From Lumbricus rubellus (Eukaryota > Annelida > Clitellata > Crassiclitellata > Lumbricidae): a DNA stretch of 64,000 nt. The notes under the pieces were generated by a model. That model saw nothing but the letters and a program-made list of their open reading frames with translations. It was not told where the DNA came from and ran no database searches. A program made the translations under genes and the position numbers. Location: NCBI GenBank assembly GCA_945859605.1, contig OX243815.1, positions 42,233,459-42,297,458 on the forward strand, given 5' to 3'. Shown piece by piece: positions 22,916-36,630 of this stretch (position 1 is its first letter; every line of letters starts with the position of its first letter).

Positions 22916-24190
22916 TGCATGGGCCAGCCACTCTTTTTCGTTCAGCCATTAAGTATGTGCTGAAAGAATGAATTTTCAATGAAGCTCCATATCTTTGCCC
23001 ATATGCAATTAAAAGCTTTTATTTTGGTCGTTTAGAGTCAATTGGGTTTTGGTCCGAGGCATCTTTGTCCTTTTCTGCCACTTCGCTGCGTATGCTCTTT
23101 TATTCTCTGATAAGCTTGACCTCTCTGAACTCCGGGTCAAGGCAAGGCTAAATCCCGGCTCCATACCTGCATAGAGTCTACAGGTTGCTATCCATTTAAT
23201 GGACCTTCTCCCACCAGTCTGATCCATAAAGTCCTGTCCTTCCTCATCTTTCGCCCACCTCAATTCCTGGCTTTTCTCTCGGGCGTCGCTTGAATTGGAT
23301 GCTAGTAATCAAATCAAGTGCACGGGTCTTAGAGACAGCAGCTTAGACGAAATCTCTATGAGCTATTTACTACTAACAGTTCAAGTCTCTCCATAATACG
23401 TTATAATATGTTGAGTGATTTAAACGATTTGTTTAATTAATAGTGTGGGTATAATATCGCAGCATGTCATACATAGGCTACCTTTAAATAAAACGAAAAT
23501 TAAATTAGGTAACACAGAATCTTAAAGCATTATCCTACAACAGTGATGAAGATAACAAATCAAATTACCTGCCTATTATAGGCCTATGTTTTACTTTAGA
23601 CCTGCCTTATGATCTGCCAAAAATGCTTTGAAATTTTCAATAGGTTCTTTACATTTATTTTCTTCGACCTGCTTTTAACCCTCATAACCCTGACGCGACC
23701 TGCTGTAATTAATTATAATTATGGCTGGCATACTGCCAACGACTTAGAAATTGATCGATAGTGGTTCAAGCTTACTCCTACTAAATGCCGTTTTGACTAT
23801 CAGGACAGTAACTGTTCTCGATAATTTTTCCAATGACCATTGTAAAAAGCCCCAGATTTTCCTCTTTTTAAGGCTGCGTCGGCTCATCATCATCAGTCGC
23901 ATTGTTTGTCCAAGCGAACAAACTGATTCGATTGATCTAGATTATTCGTGGCCACATCTTGTACTATTTATTTATGCGTTGCGACGCACGGCTGAAACTT
24001 GAAACGAATTGGACGTATTATTTTTATCCGACAAGAAAGAAAAACAGGTTCCTCGTTGGATGTATGTTGTTCGAACATCACGTGGAATTAATTTAACCAC
24101 CTGTTGATTGTATCTTTTCAAACTCACAACTGTCTTGGGAGTTTACGGGTGATTGCAAGGAACGGCGCTGCTTCGGATTCGTCCATTTCA
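22916..24190. other. Non-coding stretch, no supported gene
   Basis: A minus-strand frame at 23009-23263 (starting MRWAKDEEGQDFMDQTGGRR) is Trp/Arg-rich and may be LINE-derived, but no diagnostic motif is visible. The rest is AT-rich and unremarkable. Confidence 0.4.
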
Positions 24191-24191
24191 T

Positions 24192-24345
24192 CATTTTCAT
24201 GAGTTCAATGCATGAGAACAATGCATGAGAACAATGCGAGAGAACAATGCATGAGAACAATGCATGAGAACAATGCATGAGAACAATGCATGAGAACAAT
24301 GCATGAGAACAATGCATGAGAACAATGCATGAGAACAATGCAGCT
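24192..24345. repeat. 13-bp tandem repeat AATGCATGAGAAC
   Basis: About eleven near-identical AATGCATGAGAAC units with occasional AATGCGAGAGAAC. Frames give HCSHALFSCIVLM repeats; not coding. Confidence 0.93.
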
Positions 24346-24479
24346 GACGACTTTGGAAAGATTGATCTGATATACACGAAACGGATTTGAAGAGTTGAGG
24401 TGCATGGTGCATGGGCAGATAGAACAGGGATGGCTGGTTACAGTGATTAGGGTAATGGTTGTTAAGTGGGATGTGTAGA

Positions 24480-24925
24480 CGTTTGGATGGATGGATGAAT
24501 GGTTGGGTACATGAGTAGGAGGATAGATTAATGAATGGATCATATCGATGGATGGATGAATGGTTGGGTAGATGAATGGAAGAATGGATTAATGATTGGG
24601 TCATTTGGTGGATGGCTGGAAAGGGTTAATGTAGAGTAGGTGAATTGATGGACGGAGGTATGACGAATGGATGGATGGATGAATGGATGGATGGATGGAT
24701 GGATGGATGGATGAATGGATGAATGGATAGATGGGTGGATGAATGGATGTATGGATGGATGGATGCATGGATGGACGGATGGATGAATGGATGGATGGAT
24801 GGATGGATGGATGGATGGATGGATGAATGGATGGATGGATGGATGGATGGATGGATGGATGGATGGATGGATGGATGGATGGATGGATGGATGGATGGAT
24901 GGATGGATGGATGGGTATGTGGATA
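24480..24925. repeat. (GGAT)n microsatellite
   Basis: ATGGATGGATGA array, most regular at 24665-24915. Confidence 0.95.
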
Positions 24926-25512
24926 GGCTGTTTTTATTGAGAAGAATGTAAGTGTTGGCCTATGTATGAAGAGATTGGATGAATTAATCGAAAGCAGATC
25001 AAAGGATGAATGGATCTATGAATCAATAGACAAACGGACGCATTGGCAAATGCAGCGATGAACATGCGCATAGTATGAACGAGAGAACGCATCAATCAAA
25101 TAATCAATGAACAAAAACATTTAGCGCCGACTAGCGACCGATTGACACATCGTCCATTCATCCAAGCGACAATAGGCCTAATATTAATTATTAACTCTAT
25201 CGAGATTAGAAAAATAGCACATCTATAACAATTATTAGATTGAAGCTGTCATCGCATTCAAATTATTGTGGACTGTCATGGCAACGGTGATCACGTGATC
25301 AGGTCGAAATGAGGAATTTATGAGTCGAGTCGTTTGATTGGTCAGAATTTTGAGTAAGTGAGATCTGTTTGGCGCCAGTGTTGGATGGTCGCAATAACAG
25401 GATGATGGAAGTCAATCTTGTTTTCATCATCCACGTGGATCAATGTGTCAGAGGTAACATATGGAGGGTGGAACGGAGTATAACATCATTCCACCGTGAC
25501 TTTCTTGTTTTA

Positions 25513-25870
25513 CATCCATCCATCCATCCATCCATCCATCTATCCATCCATATCTCCATCCATTCATCCATCTATCCATCCATATCTCCATCCATTCATC
25601 CGTGCATTTATTTATTTATTTATTTATTCATTTATTTTTGCACCAGAGAAAGAACAAATGCGTAAAGAGTAAAGAAGATACAAAACAATCCCTGCGTTCC
25701 AATCATTCATCCATCTATTCCATCCATGGTTATATATCCAAACCATTCAACCATCCTTATCAATATTATCCATTCATATCCATCCAGCCGTTCCATGTTC
25801 ATCCAACCATCCATTCGTCCATATATAATACAATCCGTCCAATCATCCATCTATCCATTTCTGCATGTGC
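25513..25870. repeat. (CCAT)n microsatellite and degenerate flank
   Basis: CATCCATCCATC core at 25515-25605, a TTTA tract at 25610-25640, then degenerate CCATCC units to about 25870. Confidence 0.9.
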
Positions 25871-25989
25871 TCAAACTTAGCATCTCTTGTAGTGATCGGT
25901 GTCGAATATTATTCGGACCTTGAAAGCTTATAAGCATTTCTTTGCGTAGAATTCAAGTGGAAAACTGAGAATCACAATAGCCAATTTTC

Positions 25990-26420
25990 TTCTCCTTTAT
26001 CATTTTTGAAACTTTCACATCCTCTTCCATTTCGCTACTTGCTGCCTTTTCTCATCCTTCTCCTACTCCTCCTCCAATTCCTACTCCTTCGACTTCGTCT
26101 TCGTCTTCCTCTTTTTCCTCTTCTTTTTCTTCCTCTTACTCTTCTTTCTCTTCCTCCTTTCCTTCCTCCTCTTCTTCCTATTCTTCTTCTTCCTCTTCTT
26201 CTTTCTCTCTCTTTCTTTGACACATCACCTTTCTTCTGCTTCTTTTTCTCTAGCTTCCACACAACCACCGTGGTTATCGTCACCAAATTCACTACCACCC
26301 ACACCACAACCACCATCACCGCCACAGTCATCACAACCACCACCACAGACACCACCACCACCAACGCCCACACCAACGCCCACACCAACCATCTTCATTT
26401 TATGTCTGTCATCATGTTCG
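25990..26420. repeat. Pyrimidine tract followed by CACCAC repeats
   Basis: CTTCTTCCTCT-type tract (26010-26215), then CCACCACAA/CACCAACGCC units (26265-26395). Low-complexity, no gene. Confidence 0.8.
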
Positions 26421-26705
26421 TTATCTAGTTCTTCTTCGTCGTCGTCTTTTATCTGCGCTGTCTTTCAACATAAAAGTCGTCTACAGCGTAAGTCCACCCT
26501 TCGCTCTCACCTTCGCTCTGACCCTGGCCTCCAGCCCTCCACCTAACGAAAGAAAGACGAATTCTACTCGACTGCTGCGAAGATTTTATCGCTTCTGGTT
26601 ACGCCATTCGTCTCAATTACAATAGATGGCGGGAAGAGAGGAAGAATGGGCGAAAGGACGGAAGGAAGGACGAAAGGAAAGAATGGAGGACTATAGGCTA
26701 TAGAG

Positions 26706-27094
26706 CAGTGGTTCCCAAACTTCAGCATGCCGCGGGCCGGCAATAATATTTGGTGAAGCTCGCGGACCGCTAACTTAGGCCTTAATGGCGATGATCAACA
26801 CAAATAAGCTGACTGAAGTCGTCAATGTAGTAAATTTAGAATAAATTTACATTTTTGAATTCGCCATCTGGCAAGTTAAAATAAGGAGCGTTGATTTATT
26901 TCACATTTTTAAATATTAAGACAAAAATTTGAATCAATTTTGGACAAGAATTCGAATAATTTCACAATTTCAAACAAATAAACTAATAATTAGCCTACAG
27001 CTTATTTTTTTATTTTTAACTCTTCTCCGCGGACCGGCGATCATACCTCCGCGGACCGGCACCGGTCCGCGGACCACCGCTTTGGGAACCACTG
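26706..27094. mobile_element. hAT-like MITE (389 bp) with 8-bp target duplication
   Basis: It begins CAGTGGTTCCCAAAC and ends TTTGGGAACCACTG as terminal inverted repeats. Identical 8-bp copies CTATAGAG lie at 26698-26705 and 27095-27102. A GCGGACCG-rich subterminal inverted repeat (CCGCGGGCCGGC near 26731 and CCGGTCCGCGGACC near 27062) follows. CAGTGGTTCYCAA ends are typical of hAT/Charlie-like non-autonomous elements. Confidence 0.92.
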
Positions 27095-27249
27095 CTATAG
27101 AGGACGGAAGAACGAAAGGACAGACCAAAGGACGATATAGAACATATAGACAGATGGACGTACTGGTAAGCGGAGAGAGACAGAAGGATTGATGGAGAGG
27201 AAGTCAGAGAGAAATATGTCATTTGCGGAATGAACAGAAAGATTATTAT

Positions 27250-27770
27250 TAATGGATGGATGGATTGATGGATGACAAATGTATGGATGAGTGAATGGAT
27301 GAGTGGAGTAACCGAAGAGCCGGTGGACGAGTGAATGGATGGATGGATAAATGGATGGATCAATAGATGAATGGATGGATAGCTGAATAGATGTATGGAG
27401 GGATAGATGTATGGATGGATAGATGGATGGATGGAAGGATGGATGTATGAATAGATGGATTAGATGTATGGATAGATGGATGAATGGTTGGATGGTAGGA
27501 TGGATGGATGAAAGAAGGGAGTGATGAATGGATGGATGAATGTTTGGATGGCCATATGGATGCATCGATGAATGGTTGGATGGATAGATGGATGAGTGGT
27601 TGGATGGATAGATGAATGGATAGATGGATAGATGGATGGATGGTTGGGTGGATGGCTGGACGGATGGATGAATGGATGGATGGATGGATGGATGGATGGA
27701 TGGATGAACGGATGGATGAATGGATGGATGGATGGATGAATGGATGGCTGGATGGACGGATTGATGGATG
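27250..27770. repeat. (GGAT)n microsatellite
   Basis: ATGGATGGATGAATGG-type array over about 520 bp. Confidence 0.94.
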
Positions 27771-28840
27771 CAATCGGATAAAGTCCAAGGTCAAGTAGAA
27801 GTAGTTAAGCAAAGACAAGGCAGACGCAGTGGGGTATTGACGTATATACAACTATACATGTATATGTATTGGACGGTGGTTCCGTGTTTAACAATCGTCT
27901 TCATTGGAAAACGAGCGAAGGCGGATTATTACTCTTGATTATCTGAAGGAAAAAAGAAACAGCAGTGACATTCGCTCCAACCAAAAAATCGAGGAGACTC
28001 GGCGTAAGAAAACCTCACGAATAAAGAGAATAGACAAAAAGAACTGGAATAGATGTGAGAGGATTAAAGTAGAGAGCCACAAACTGGAGAGCAGCGTTGA
28101 AATTGAATACGGCATCAAGGGAGTCGGAGTAATAAGAAACGGTAATGAAGCTTTGGCTGAAATAAAGAGAGAAAAATAACGGACGTGTTTTCCTACTGAC
28201 AAATAAAAACCAAATAGACCACCCGCCCTCATATGCCGAGTCCAGGGAAATGAACATTGCTAAGAATATCTACTCGTGACATGGTTGAATTGTTCATCCA
28301 ATGGTGGTGCATCACTAAATGTGACGCCGAAGTTCGAAACCCGCCGTTAGTCGCTTCCTAGATATTGTGCTAGATGCCAAAATAGGCGAGAGGGGTCAAG
28401 AATGCAGTTTATTCTTCAGTTCAGCATATGACTGTGAATTCGCCCTAATTGGCAAAGTAGTGAACCGATTTTCATGCGGTTTGCGTTATCTGATTCAGAA
28501 TATATGCCTCTAATGCCCAGAACAATTGCAGAATATTAACGTAGTAGGTTCAGTAGATTTGGATTACACGAATATTCAGTAACTTTTTGTTTGGTTTTCT
28601 CAATATAAACTATTGAAAGAATCAAACGTCAGTTAGAAAAAAGATATTTCATTCTGTTAAAAGCATTTTAGAGCTTGTTCAATTGTAGCATATGACTAAA
28701 TCAAAAGGTCACAAACCGACATGTGACGGGTTTCGGATCTCTGTGTCACAAATATCTTCAACATCATGAGCACAACAGAAACTCGCCATTCTCCATTGAA
28801 TTTTGGAAAGCATGCAATATAATTATACCAAGTAATATTC
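27771..28840. other. Non-coding stretch, no supported gene
   Basis: A 91-codon Lys/Arg/Glu-rich frame at 27904-28179 has no recognisable domain and lies in purine-rich DNA. It is not called as a gene. Confidence 0.4.
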
Positions 28841-28841
28841 A

Positions 28842-29026
28842 TGTGCTCAATTATTGTCAAAAAAGCGTATTCTGGTTATGTGCTCAATTACTGTCATAAG
28901 AGCGTATTCTGGTGATGTGCTCAATTACTGTCATAAGAGCTTATTCTGGTGATGTGCTCAATTACTGTCATAAAAGCGTATTCTGGTGATGTGCTCAATT
29001 ACTGTCATAAAAGCGTATTCTGGTGA
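28842..29026. repeat. 37-bp tandem repeat, five exact-length units
   Basis: Unit TGTGCTCAATTACTGTCATA plus AAGCGTATTCTGGTGA-like remainder, five units of 37 bp with few substitutions. Copies 2-5 are most alike, so the array grew recently on that side. Confidence 0.92.
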
Positions 29027-29699
29027 TGAATCGTTTCTTGCAGGCGGCGAATCTCATAATAGTTTAGGACTAACTTTAGGTGAATGACTCAAATTCAAGT
29101 GGTAATATTATTATGACAACCGCAGGCGAGATCTGGCAAAATTCAGCCACTGTATGCCTGTACTTTTAATCGGCAGTGGTAAGTATAGTAGGCCTATGAC
29201 TTCTATCGTGTGACGTTATCATAATTTTCACGACAATCTAAACATACGGTTCACTGGAGAAGCAACTGCGTAGTATGCATAGATCTATGCTCTAGCGGTC
29301 TAGCCATTAATGATGGCATTATTATAGACTACTACGGTGCTCAATCAGCATCTGTTCTTCATAAAAAAAAACTGAACAGAAATTCAGCTGCCGAATAGAA
29401 TCTCCATGGACAAACAACGTATAAACTTACGCAATTGCTTCATACATGTATGATGCATTGGTGTTGGTTGGTTCGTTGGTTGGTTGGACGAGCAGTGAGA
29501 GACTCGGGTGAGGAGGGTTAACGACATTATCAATCGGTCACCTTGGCAAGCACAAGGCGGAAGCTGGTCGTGGTGACACTTGCTGAGAGTTGCTTAGTAA
29601 TGGAAGAGATCGACCGGAATTATATTCATCCGCATGATCTATTGAATCTCTCGCACTCTCTATAAATATGTGTGCGTCTCTCTATTTCCCTCTCCATCT

Positions 29700-30220
<521 letters not shown>

Positions 30221-30339
30221 TACGTCACCACGTCGTGTCGTCATTGCCATGTGTAGAATGTCGTCTAAACGCGACGTCGTTCGTCTACAATGGATCCAAT
30301 CAATCGATGCATGAGAAACGATTGACACCAACATTGGAC

Positions 30340-33150
30340 ATCCACCTCCTCTTCCTCTCCCTCTGACTCGGTGGAGGAGGAGAAGGGATAGGAGGCGGAT
30401 GTGTTTGAGGCGAAAGGTATATATGTGGAACCGGAGAGGCCTATATTTCGAATTGTAAGAGGATAGATGTGACTGAATAGGAGGAAGGAATGGTGTGGAA
30501 CGGAAGAGCCAAAGTGAAGGGTAAGTGGAAAATTATGCGGATTGGCACATGAGGACGAGGATGGTGGAGGAGATAGAAGAGCAGAAGGAATGTGACAGGG
30601 ATGAGGAGGGAGGAGACAGAAGGACAGGGGAGGGGAACAGAATGGGAAGGGTGGATGTTGAAAGGGGAACGTTGGAACGTGGTCGAATGCCAAAGCAAAC
30701 GCGACGTCGGTGGCGAGTCCCGTAGATCGTGGTCCGCGAAAACATCCGAGTTCTTTCTGGACCAATGGATAGTAAAATCCTCCCATGCAGCCTGTTTTCC
30801 ATACTAAACGCTCCGACGCTTTTCCATCTACACCAACTCTTCCTCCCCTTCCTCCTCTTCCACCTCCTACCGCCTCCTCATCTCCCTTTTCCTCCTTTTT
30901 TCTCTATCTTCCTCCTCTTCCTCCTCTCTCTTCCTGTTCCTCTCCCTCGTTTTCTAACTTCTGTTCTTCTTTCTCCGCTTCCTCCTCTTCCTATTTTCCC
31001 CACTTTTTCACCATTTCCTCTCTTCCTCGTCCTTCGTATCTTCTTCCCATTTCCTCTCTTCTACTCCCTCCTCCTCTTCCTCCTCGTCCGTGCTGAGTTA
31101 CTTACTTAATCCTCTGTTTTCTCCTCCTACTCTTCCTCCCGCTTCTTCTCATCGTCGTTATTTTCTCCATCCTTCTGTTCTTTCTCATTCTACTCTTTAT
31201 CTCCATCCATCTCTTACTCTTTCTTCTCTTCCTCTTCATCCTTCTCCTCTTCTTCCTCATCCTCTTCCTTAGACAGTCAGACATATAGGCTACAGACAGA
31301 CAAACAAACAAAAAACAGGAGCAAAACAATACAGTATCGATAGGTGGACAAAGTGGTTTATATGCAACATCACAACGTCTGTAAGTTCTCATTACGATTG
31401 ACATGAACGATGCGGAAAATTTTAGGCAATCCATTCTTCAACTATACACACTAATTGCAGGTTCACTGGTTCAGCGATCAAACAACAATACGCAGCCATG
31501 ACGACCGTTGCTATGTCATCACGAAGGGTGGAGCCAATTAAGTTTGACTGACAGCTCACAGTTTGCTTCGATCAGATGCCAATCAAAGGCATCACGTGAC
31601 AAGAATGCCTGCGTTTCATATGGAATGATTGATGATCACCTTTAACCTAGAGATCACAGAGGCGATAAACCTATATAGGTCAACGATTTTACGACGCCAT
31701 ATTCCAATGAGTGGCCATTATAACGGTTGCGACGAACTGTAGACCGGAAGTTGAAAGAAGATCGCTCAAAACATGGACGGCAACTCTGTGTTTTTATAGC
31801 GCATTTACGGCAAACGATAACATCCGACTTGGCAATCAATAACAAGAGATACAGGAGCCACGTCGGTGTACGGTGCCCGTCAACGCTAAGCAACTTCTTA
31901 CGGCAAGGAACATTGTCTACATGAAGCAGGCCACGTCGTCAAATGGACGGAATAGGTGGCGCCACGTCACGGGGAAATTTCTCTGCTGATGCTCCGAGCG
32001 TGACGGAGCAGACTTTTGTCTTTATTTTATTTATTTACTTATTTTATTGCTACTGAATAATGGCACACAAGACAAGTTTCAGCAGTTCAAACAACGAATG
32101 CGATAAGAGAAACTTGTGGTTCCAGCTATGCTCTGGAATTGACTACCACTAAAGATGGGTCTGCTTCCTGGGGCTTTCACTGTATTTTTTTTAAACTCGC
32201 AACAATTCTTTTTTGCAGTGCTAGAGCCGGGAGCGCTTCTGAGTAATCCATTGGAGAAGTGCTGAATAAATTCTGGAATGAATGAATGAATGAATTAATG
32301 AATAATTGGGCTGGTAGGCTATATTACGTCTTCGCTGAGGTGTAAATTCTCGGGAGGGGGGACTGCTCCTTGCCTTGTGTCTTGGCGTCAATGACCGATT
32401 CGATTCGCCACCGTGCTCCATTGTAAACACAGCGGAACAGTTAGCCTAGTTATCTGCGCTCTACGATCCTCTTTTATGTGATGACTGTCATTTAGGCCCT
32501 ACCGAAGAAAATCCGGTGAATAAAGAAACTTGTTGTTTTCCTGCTTTGCTTTGATCAACTTTTATCACCAGATTTCCGATGATGTAACCAACAATTAACG
32601 TCTCAGTTCAATCTTTACATCAATTTTTCGTCTCGGATATATACATGTAGGCTAACAAACAACTGAAGCCTTGATCGGAAGAACCACTAGAGTCCATTTT
32701 TACGATTTTGAGATATTCACAAAATAAACTTTGTAAGTCTACAAGTACTTCACCTATGCAAATATGGAAATAACATTTGGCACATGTGTTGATATGTGTT
32801 GTATCTGTAACATGTTAAAATTATATTGGCTAACCAGCTAGGTGGCGCCACATACAAATTTTTTAACATGCTGTATATGACAATTTTTAGGACATTTTTT
32901 CACAAGTTCTCAGTGTGCATACAGGATATTCAAGAATTGTCCTATTTGGATAATTTCAAAGTTGCTTTTCAGTAGCAAAATCATATAACCAATTAAAAAT
33001 GAATTAAATTTTATAAGGTGAAACCTTATTTTAGTAGATTGTCCTTGTGTTGTGAGTAACTTAATGCCAATATGTGGTATTTTCATCGTCAGTGTAAGAT
33101 TTCCGTTTTAAAACACGATTATTTAGAGTCATGATGGTATGGTGCAGATG
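30340..33150. other. Non-coding stretch with pyrimidine tracts
   Basis: Polypurine (30360-30700) and polypyrimidine TTCCTCCTC-rich DNA (30830-31270) dominate the left part. At 32215-32290 a diverged GCGCTTCTGAG..AATTCTGGAATGAATG module occurs, related to 34375-34415. No gene is supported. Confidence 0.5.
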
Positions 33151-33159
33151 CTTCAGCGA

Positions 33160-33272
33160 CATATAGGCATACATGCATGCATACATACATACATACATGC
33201 ATAAATACATACATACATACATACGTACATGCATGCATGCATACATGCATACATGCATGCATACATACATAG
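33160..33272. repeat. CATA/CATG microsatellite
   Basis: CATACATA and CATGCATG units; the reading frames are repeat-derived. Confidence 0.92.
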
Positions 33273-33539
33273 GTCTATGTGAATTCATGGAAGAAACACT
33301 GAAGTCCATGGACTTTCGTGGTTATTGCATGAACACTATATTTTCTTTTCATTATACCTTTGGACTGACGTTAGTTTTCTGAAAAAGGAACTTGTCAATA
33401 CATGCTCTATAGCATTAAGAATGGCTGGACACAGATAACTAAAAAATGTCAAAAATGGACTCTAGTCGTTCTTCCGATGAAGGCTTCAACTAACTGTTGA
33501 CGTAGAAATATTTGCACGCGTCTCAACGCGGCGCTATAA

Positions 33540-33630
33540 AAATGACAGTCATGATCAGCAGTCGCTTAGGAACTCTGGTACTGTCCGCTCTCTGACAGTG
33601 CCAGTCCCAAGTCTGGATAAAGGAGGAGGG
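33540..33630 (-). pseudogene. LINE 3'-end fragment
   Basis: Shares GCCAGTCC-AAGTCTGGATAAA with 22798-22823 on the same strand. The minus strand encodes SFIQTWDWHCQ-like text, matching the remnant at 22727-22915. Confidence 0.5.
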
Positions 33631-33894
33631 CGACACTAATCATCTTTGTTATGGTGTCTTTTAACAGCAACAAGCAGTCTCGCTTAAGAAGGATAGGAGA
33701 CGAAGCCTGTTAACTGTAAATGGTGCAATGGATTTCCTCAATAAATGTGTTGACATAGTTAGTAGGATATACATGTAATGTAGAACGGCAGTGGTTGTTA
33801 AGAAACGCTCGTAAAGGTAAATTGAGTGCGCTGGTATATATGTACAGGATTGTGTGCATACATGTACAATTGTACATGTATATACAATCGTACA

Positions 33895-34330
33895 ACATGC
33901 ATAAGTTAGAACCTTTTCTGTGGTTGGCCCAGTTGTCTGGTTGTTTCAGAACACTCATAAATATAAACTGAGTGCGCTGGTATAAAATTATATGTACAGG
34001 ATTGTGTGCATACATGTACATACAAACGTACGACATGCTATAGGATCGCTGCTCTAGGCTAGTTCAGCAATGTCAGTTTTGTGTTGCATAGGCTACATAC
34101 AAGAGCTCTGTTGCTCCATATGTACATGTATTATTATTATAAGGCCACCGCCCCCCCCTCCGTTCAGCACAGAACTGAGTGCTCAATGCCCATGGTTCCG
34201 TTCGCAGTGCAGAAACTGCACCCATGCGGAATATCTAGAGCCTTTTCTGTGGTTGACCCAGTTGTCTGGAATGGGTTCCTACAGGAGCTACATCTACTTC
34301 TTTTTGCTCTCACTTAAGTTCTTTTATAAT
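33895..34330 (+). pseudogene. Degenerate LINE RT C-terminus with local duplication
   Basis: At 34230-34320 the plus strand reads RAFSVVDPVVWNGFLQEL, close to the AFSVVGP..WNSLP C-terminal motif of LINE RTs. A partial duplicate (CCTTTTCTGTGGTTG, then CAGTTGTCTGG) lies at 33912-33940. Confidence 0.5.
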
Positions 34331-35064
34331 AAAAACTCAAAACAATGCTTTTTGCCGTCATAGAGCCTGGGTGATTTTGAGAAACCTCTTGAAGAAACGC
34401 TATAGAAATTCTGGAATGAATAGTTACATACGTATACAACTATACATAATATAAAATTATATAGATCTAGATGCATGGAAAAGTAGGCTACACGCATACA
34501 GTCATGCACGCATACATTATACATGCATATTTTAGTATATAATAATTGTTATATTTAGTTGGTATTGTATGTATATTATGCATTATGCGAACTTATACAT
34601 GGTTAGGTGCGTGGAAGGAAGAGCATGTGTGAGTATATTAATATGCGCACTTAGGCCTACGTGCAGCTCGGTTGCCTACTTAAATAAAGAAAATTCATTG
34701 ATGTAGGCTATGTACGAATATATAGCCTACATTTTGTTCACACCAAACTACATAAAAGCCGTGACAGTGTCCACGGAGACAGTACTATCCATCAAAGCCA
34801 TTCCACAAGTCCACAACGTTTGCACTGAAGAATATCTGTCCGGAAAACGATGTTCCCTTCGGCTTCTTAAATAATTTGCACATAATTATGTCCTTGCATG
34901 AGTGGTAGATGGGTAAGTGCTGATTCAAGCCCAGTCACGTGACTCTTGAGTCGTCACAGTCACACCCAATGACTGCTTTGTTGCTTTGTTCTTGAGCTGC
35001 TGCACAGTTGCCTGGTTTGATGCTAAATTTGAAAAACCCTTCTCGCACTTTAGTGCAGAACAAA

Positions 35065-35312
35065 CATGATATGTCATGTCATGTTATGCTATGTCACGTT
35101 ATGTCATGCTATAATCAATCATGTTATGCCATGTCATGTCATTTCATTCATACCATGCTATTGTCATATTATTGTCATGGTATTGTCATGGTATATCGTG
35201 TGATGTCATGTTATGTCATGCTATGCTATGCCATGCCATGCCATGCCATGCCATGTCATGTCATGCTATGTCATGTCATGTCATGTTATGCTATGTCATG
35301 TTGTGTCATGTT
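35065..35312. repeat. (ATGTC/ATGCT)n pentanucleotide repeat
   Basis: TCATG/CCATG units in imperfect array. The Met/Cys/His/Ser frames are repeat translations. Confidence 0.93.
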
Positions 35313-35833
35313 CTCAAGTGCGTCAATTGACATTTCCCAAGCAACAGACCGAATATAAGTCACGTATAAAATTGACCACAATCCACCTATGGTTATGTTG
35401 TCGTCCAGTGCTCATGTTGCCGTCCAGCGGATACGTGACCAGGGAGCCTTTCAAATCTTCTCTCACTGAACCCCATGGTGTGAATCGCCGAGGGGTTCGG
35501 GGTCTCAATCCCCACCCTAGTCTTTCTTACGATCCACGGTACAGTCTTCATTGCACACCCAATTCCATTCTAAATCAACCCAAGACCGACCCAAAGTTTT
35601 TTTTTTACAATTCTCACGTAGCTCGCTCTGCATAACAGTTACTGTCTTCCCTTCAATCCCTTCCAATCCTACCCAACGTAAGCCCCTTCTTTCAATCCTC
35701 CACCCCAACCCCTCTATACACAAGTCCCATGCCTTGAGTCACCCTTTGACTCCATGAAATCTTTCTCAAACAGAGTATGTTTTTACACTCCCGTTACGTT
35801 TTAGCTGGATTTCATAAGTTTTTATAGCGCAAT

Positions 35834-35893
35834 GTTTTCTGATTCCGACACGCGCCGGTTATAAGGAGCGCGTGTCGGAATCAGAAAATATAT
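35834..35893. repeat. Perfect 20-bp-stem hairpin
   Basis: Arm 35837-35856 is the exact reverse complement of 35871-35890 with a 14-nt loop; three more weak pairs extend the base. The sequence is mixed, not simple repeat, so selection or recent inverted duplication is plausible. Confidence 0.8.
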
Positions 35894-36149
35894 GAACGAA
35901 GGATTGAGGAGATTTGTGGTGGGTGGGGGTGGTTGTGTACCAAAATGTTCGTCTCTGTCAATAAAGCCTTGGATTCGGTTCGACGTCCGATTGGTGGTAG
36001 CGTCACCAAGCGGCCGGTGAGGAAAGAACGACCTATACTACACAGTTGCATGCAGCTTTCATCAAATGGCGCACGTGTTTGCCTAATCAGTAAGTAAACA
36101 TTCACCATCGACGACTGGAAAAGTCTTCAATGGCGAACGGGAAGGATGT

Positions 36150-36279
36150 GTGCCTCTCTCTGTCTGTTTGTCTCCTGTGTTTATCTGTCCTTCTGATTGT
36201 CTCTTCCTATGTACGTCTGTGTGTGTTGGTCTGTGTGTCTGTCTTTGTGTCTGTCTGTGTGCGTCTGTCTGCATGCCTT

Positions 36280-36367
<88 letters not shown>

Positions 36368-36630
36368 GCCTTTTTCCTGATCGAGTACTCATCTGTCCAT
36401 CTGTTCATATGTCTGTTCGTCTTTCTGCCCATATGCTTCTCTGTCCGTCTATTTACAGTCCTTCTGTCTTTCTGCGTGTCTTTCCATATATCTGTATGCC
36501 TATCCATACATGTATATGTCTGTCTGCTCATATATTAGGTCTATTTAATAGCTCTACTGTGTCTTGGCCTGCGTGTCTGTCGGTCTGTAGGTCCGATGAT
36601 TTTCCGTACGTGCGTCTGTCTGTCTGTCTT
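36150..36630. repeat. (CTGT)n microsatellite
   Basis: Pure CTGT core at about 36281-36365 with degenerate flanks. Confidence 0.96.

Noticed and set aside
23009..23263. Minus-strand frame rich in Trp/Arg near a LINE remnant
   Set aside because: Could be LINE-derived, but no diagnostic motif; left as non-coding.
24192..24345. Possible CRISPR-like array (regular repeats)
   Set aside because: Units are contiguous 13-mers with no spacers, in a eukaryotic context.
27904..28179. 91-residue Lys/Glu/Arg-rich frame
   Set aside because: Polypurine composition explains it; no domain.
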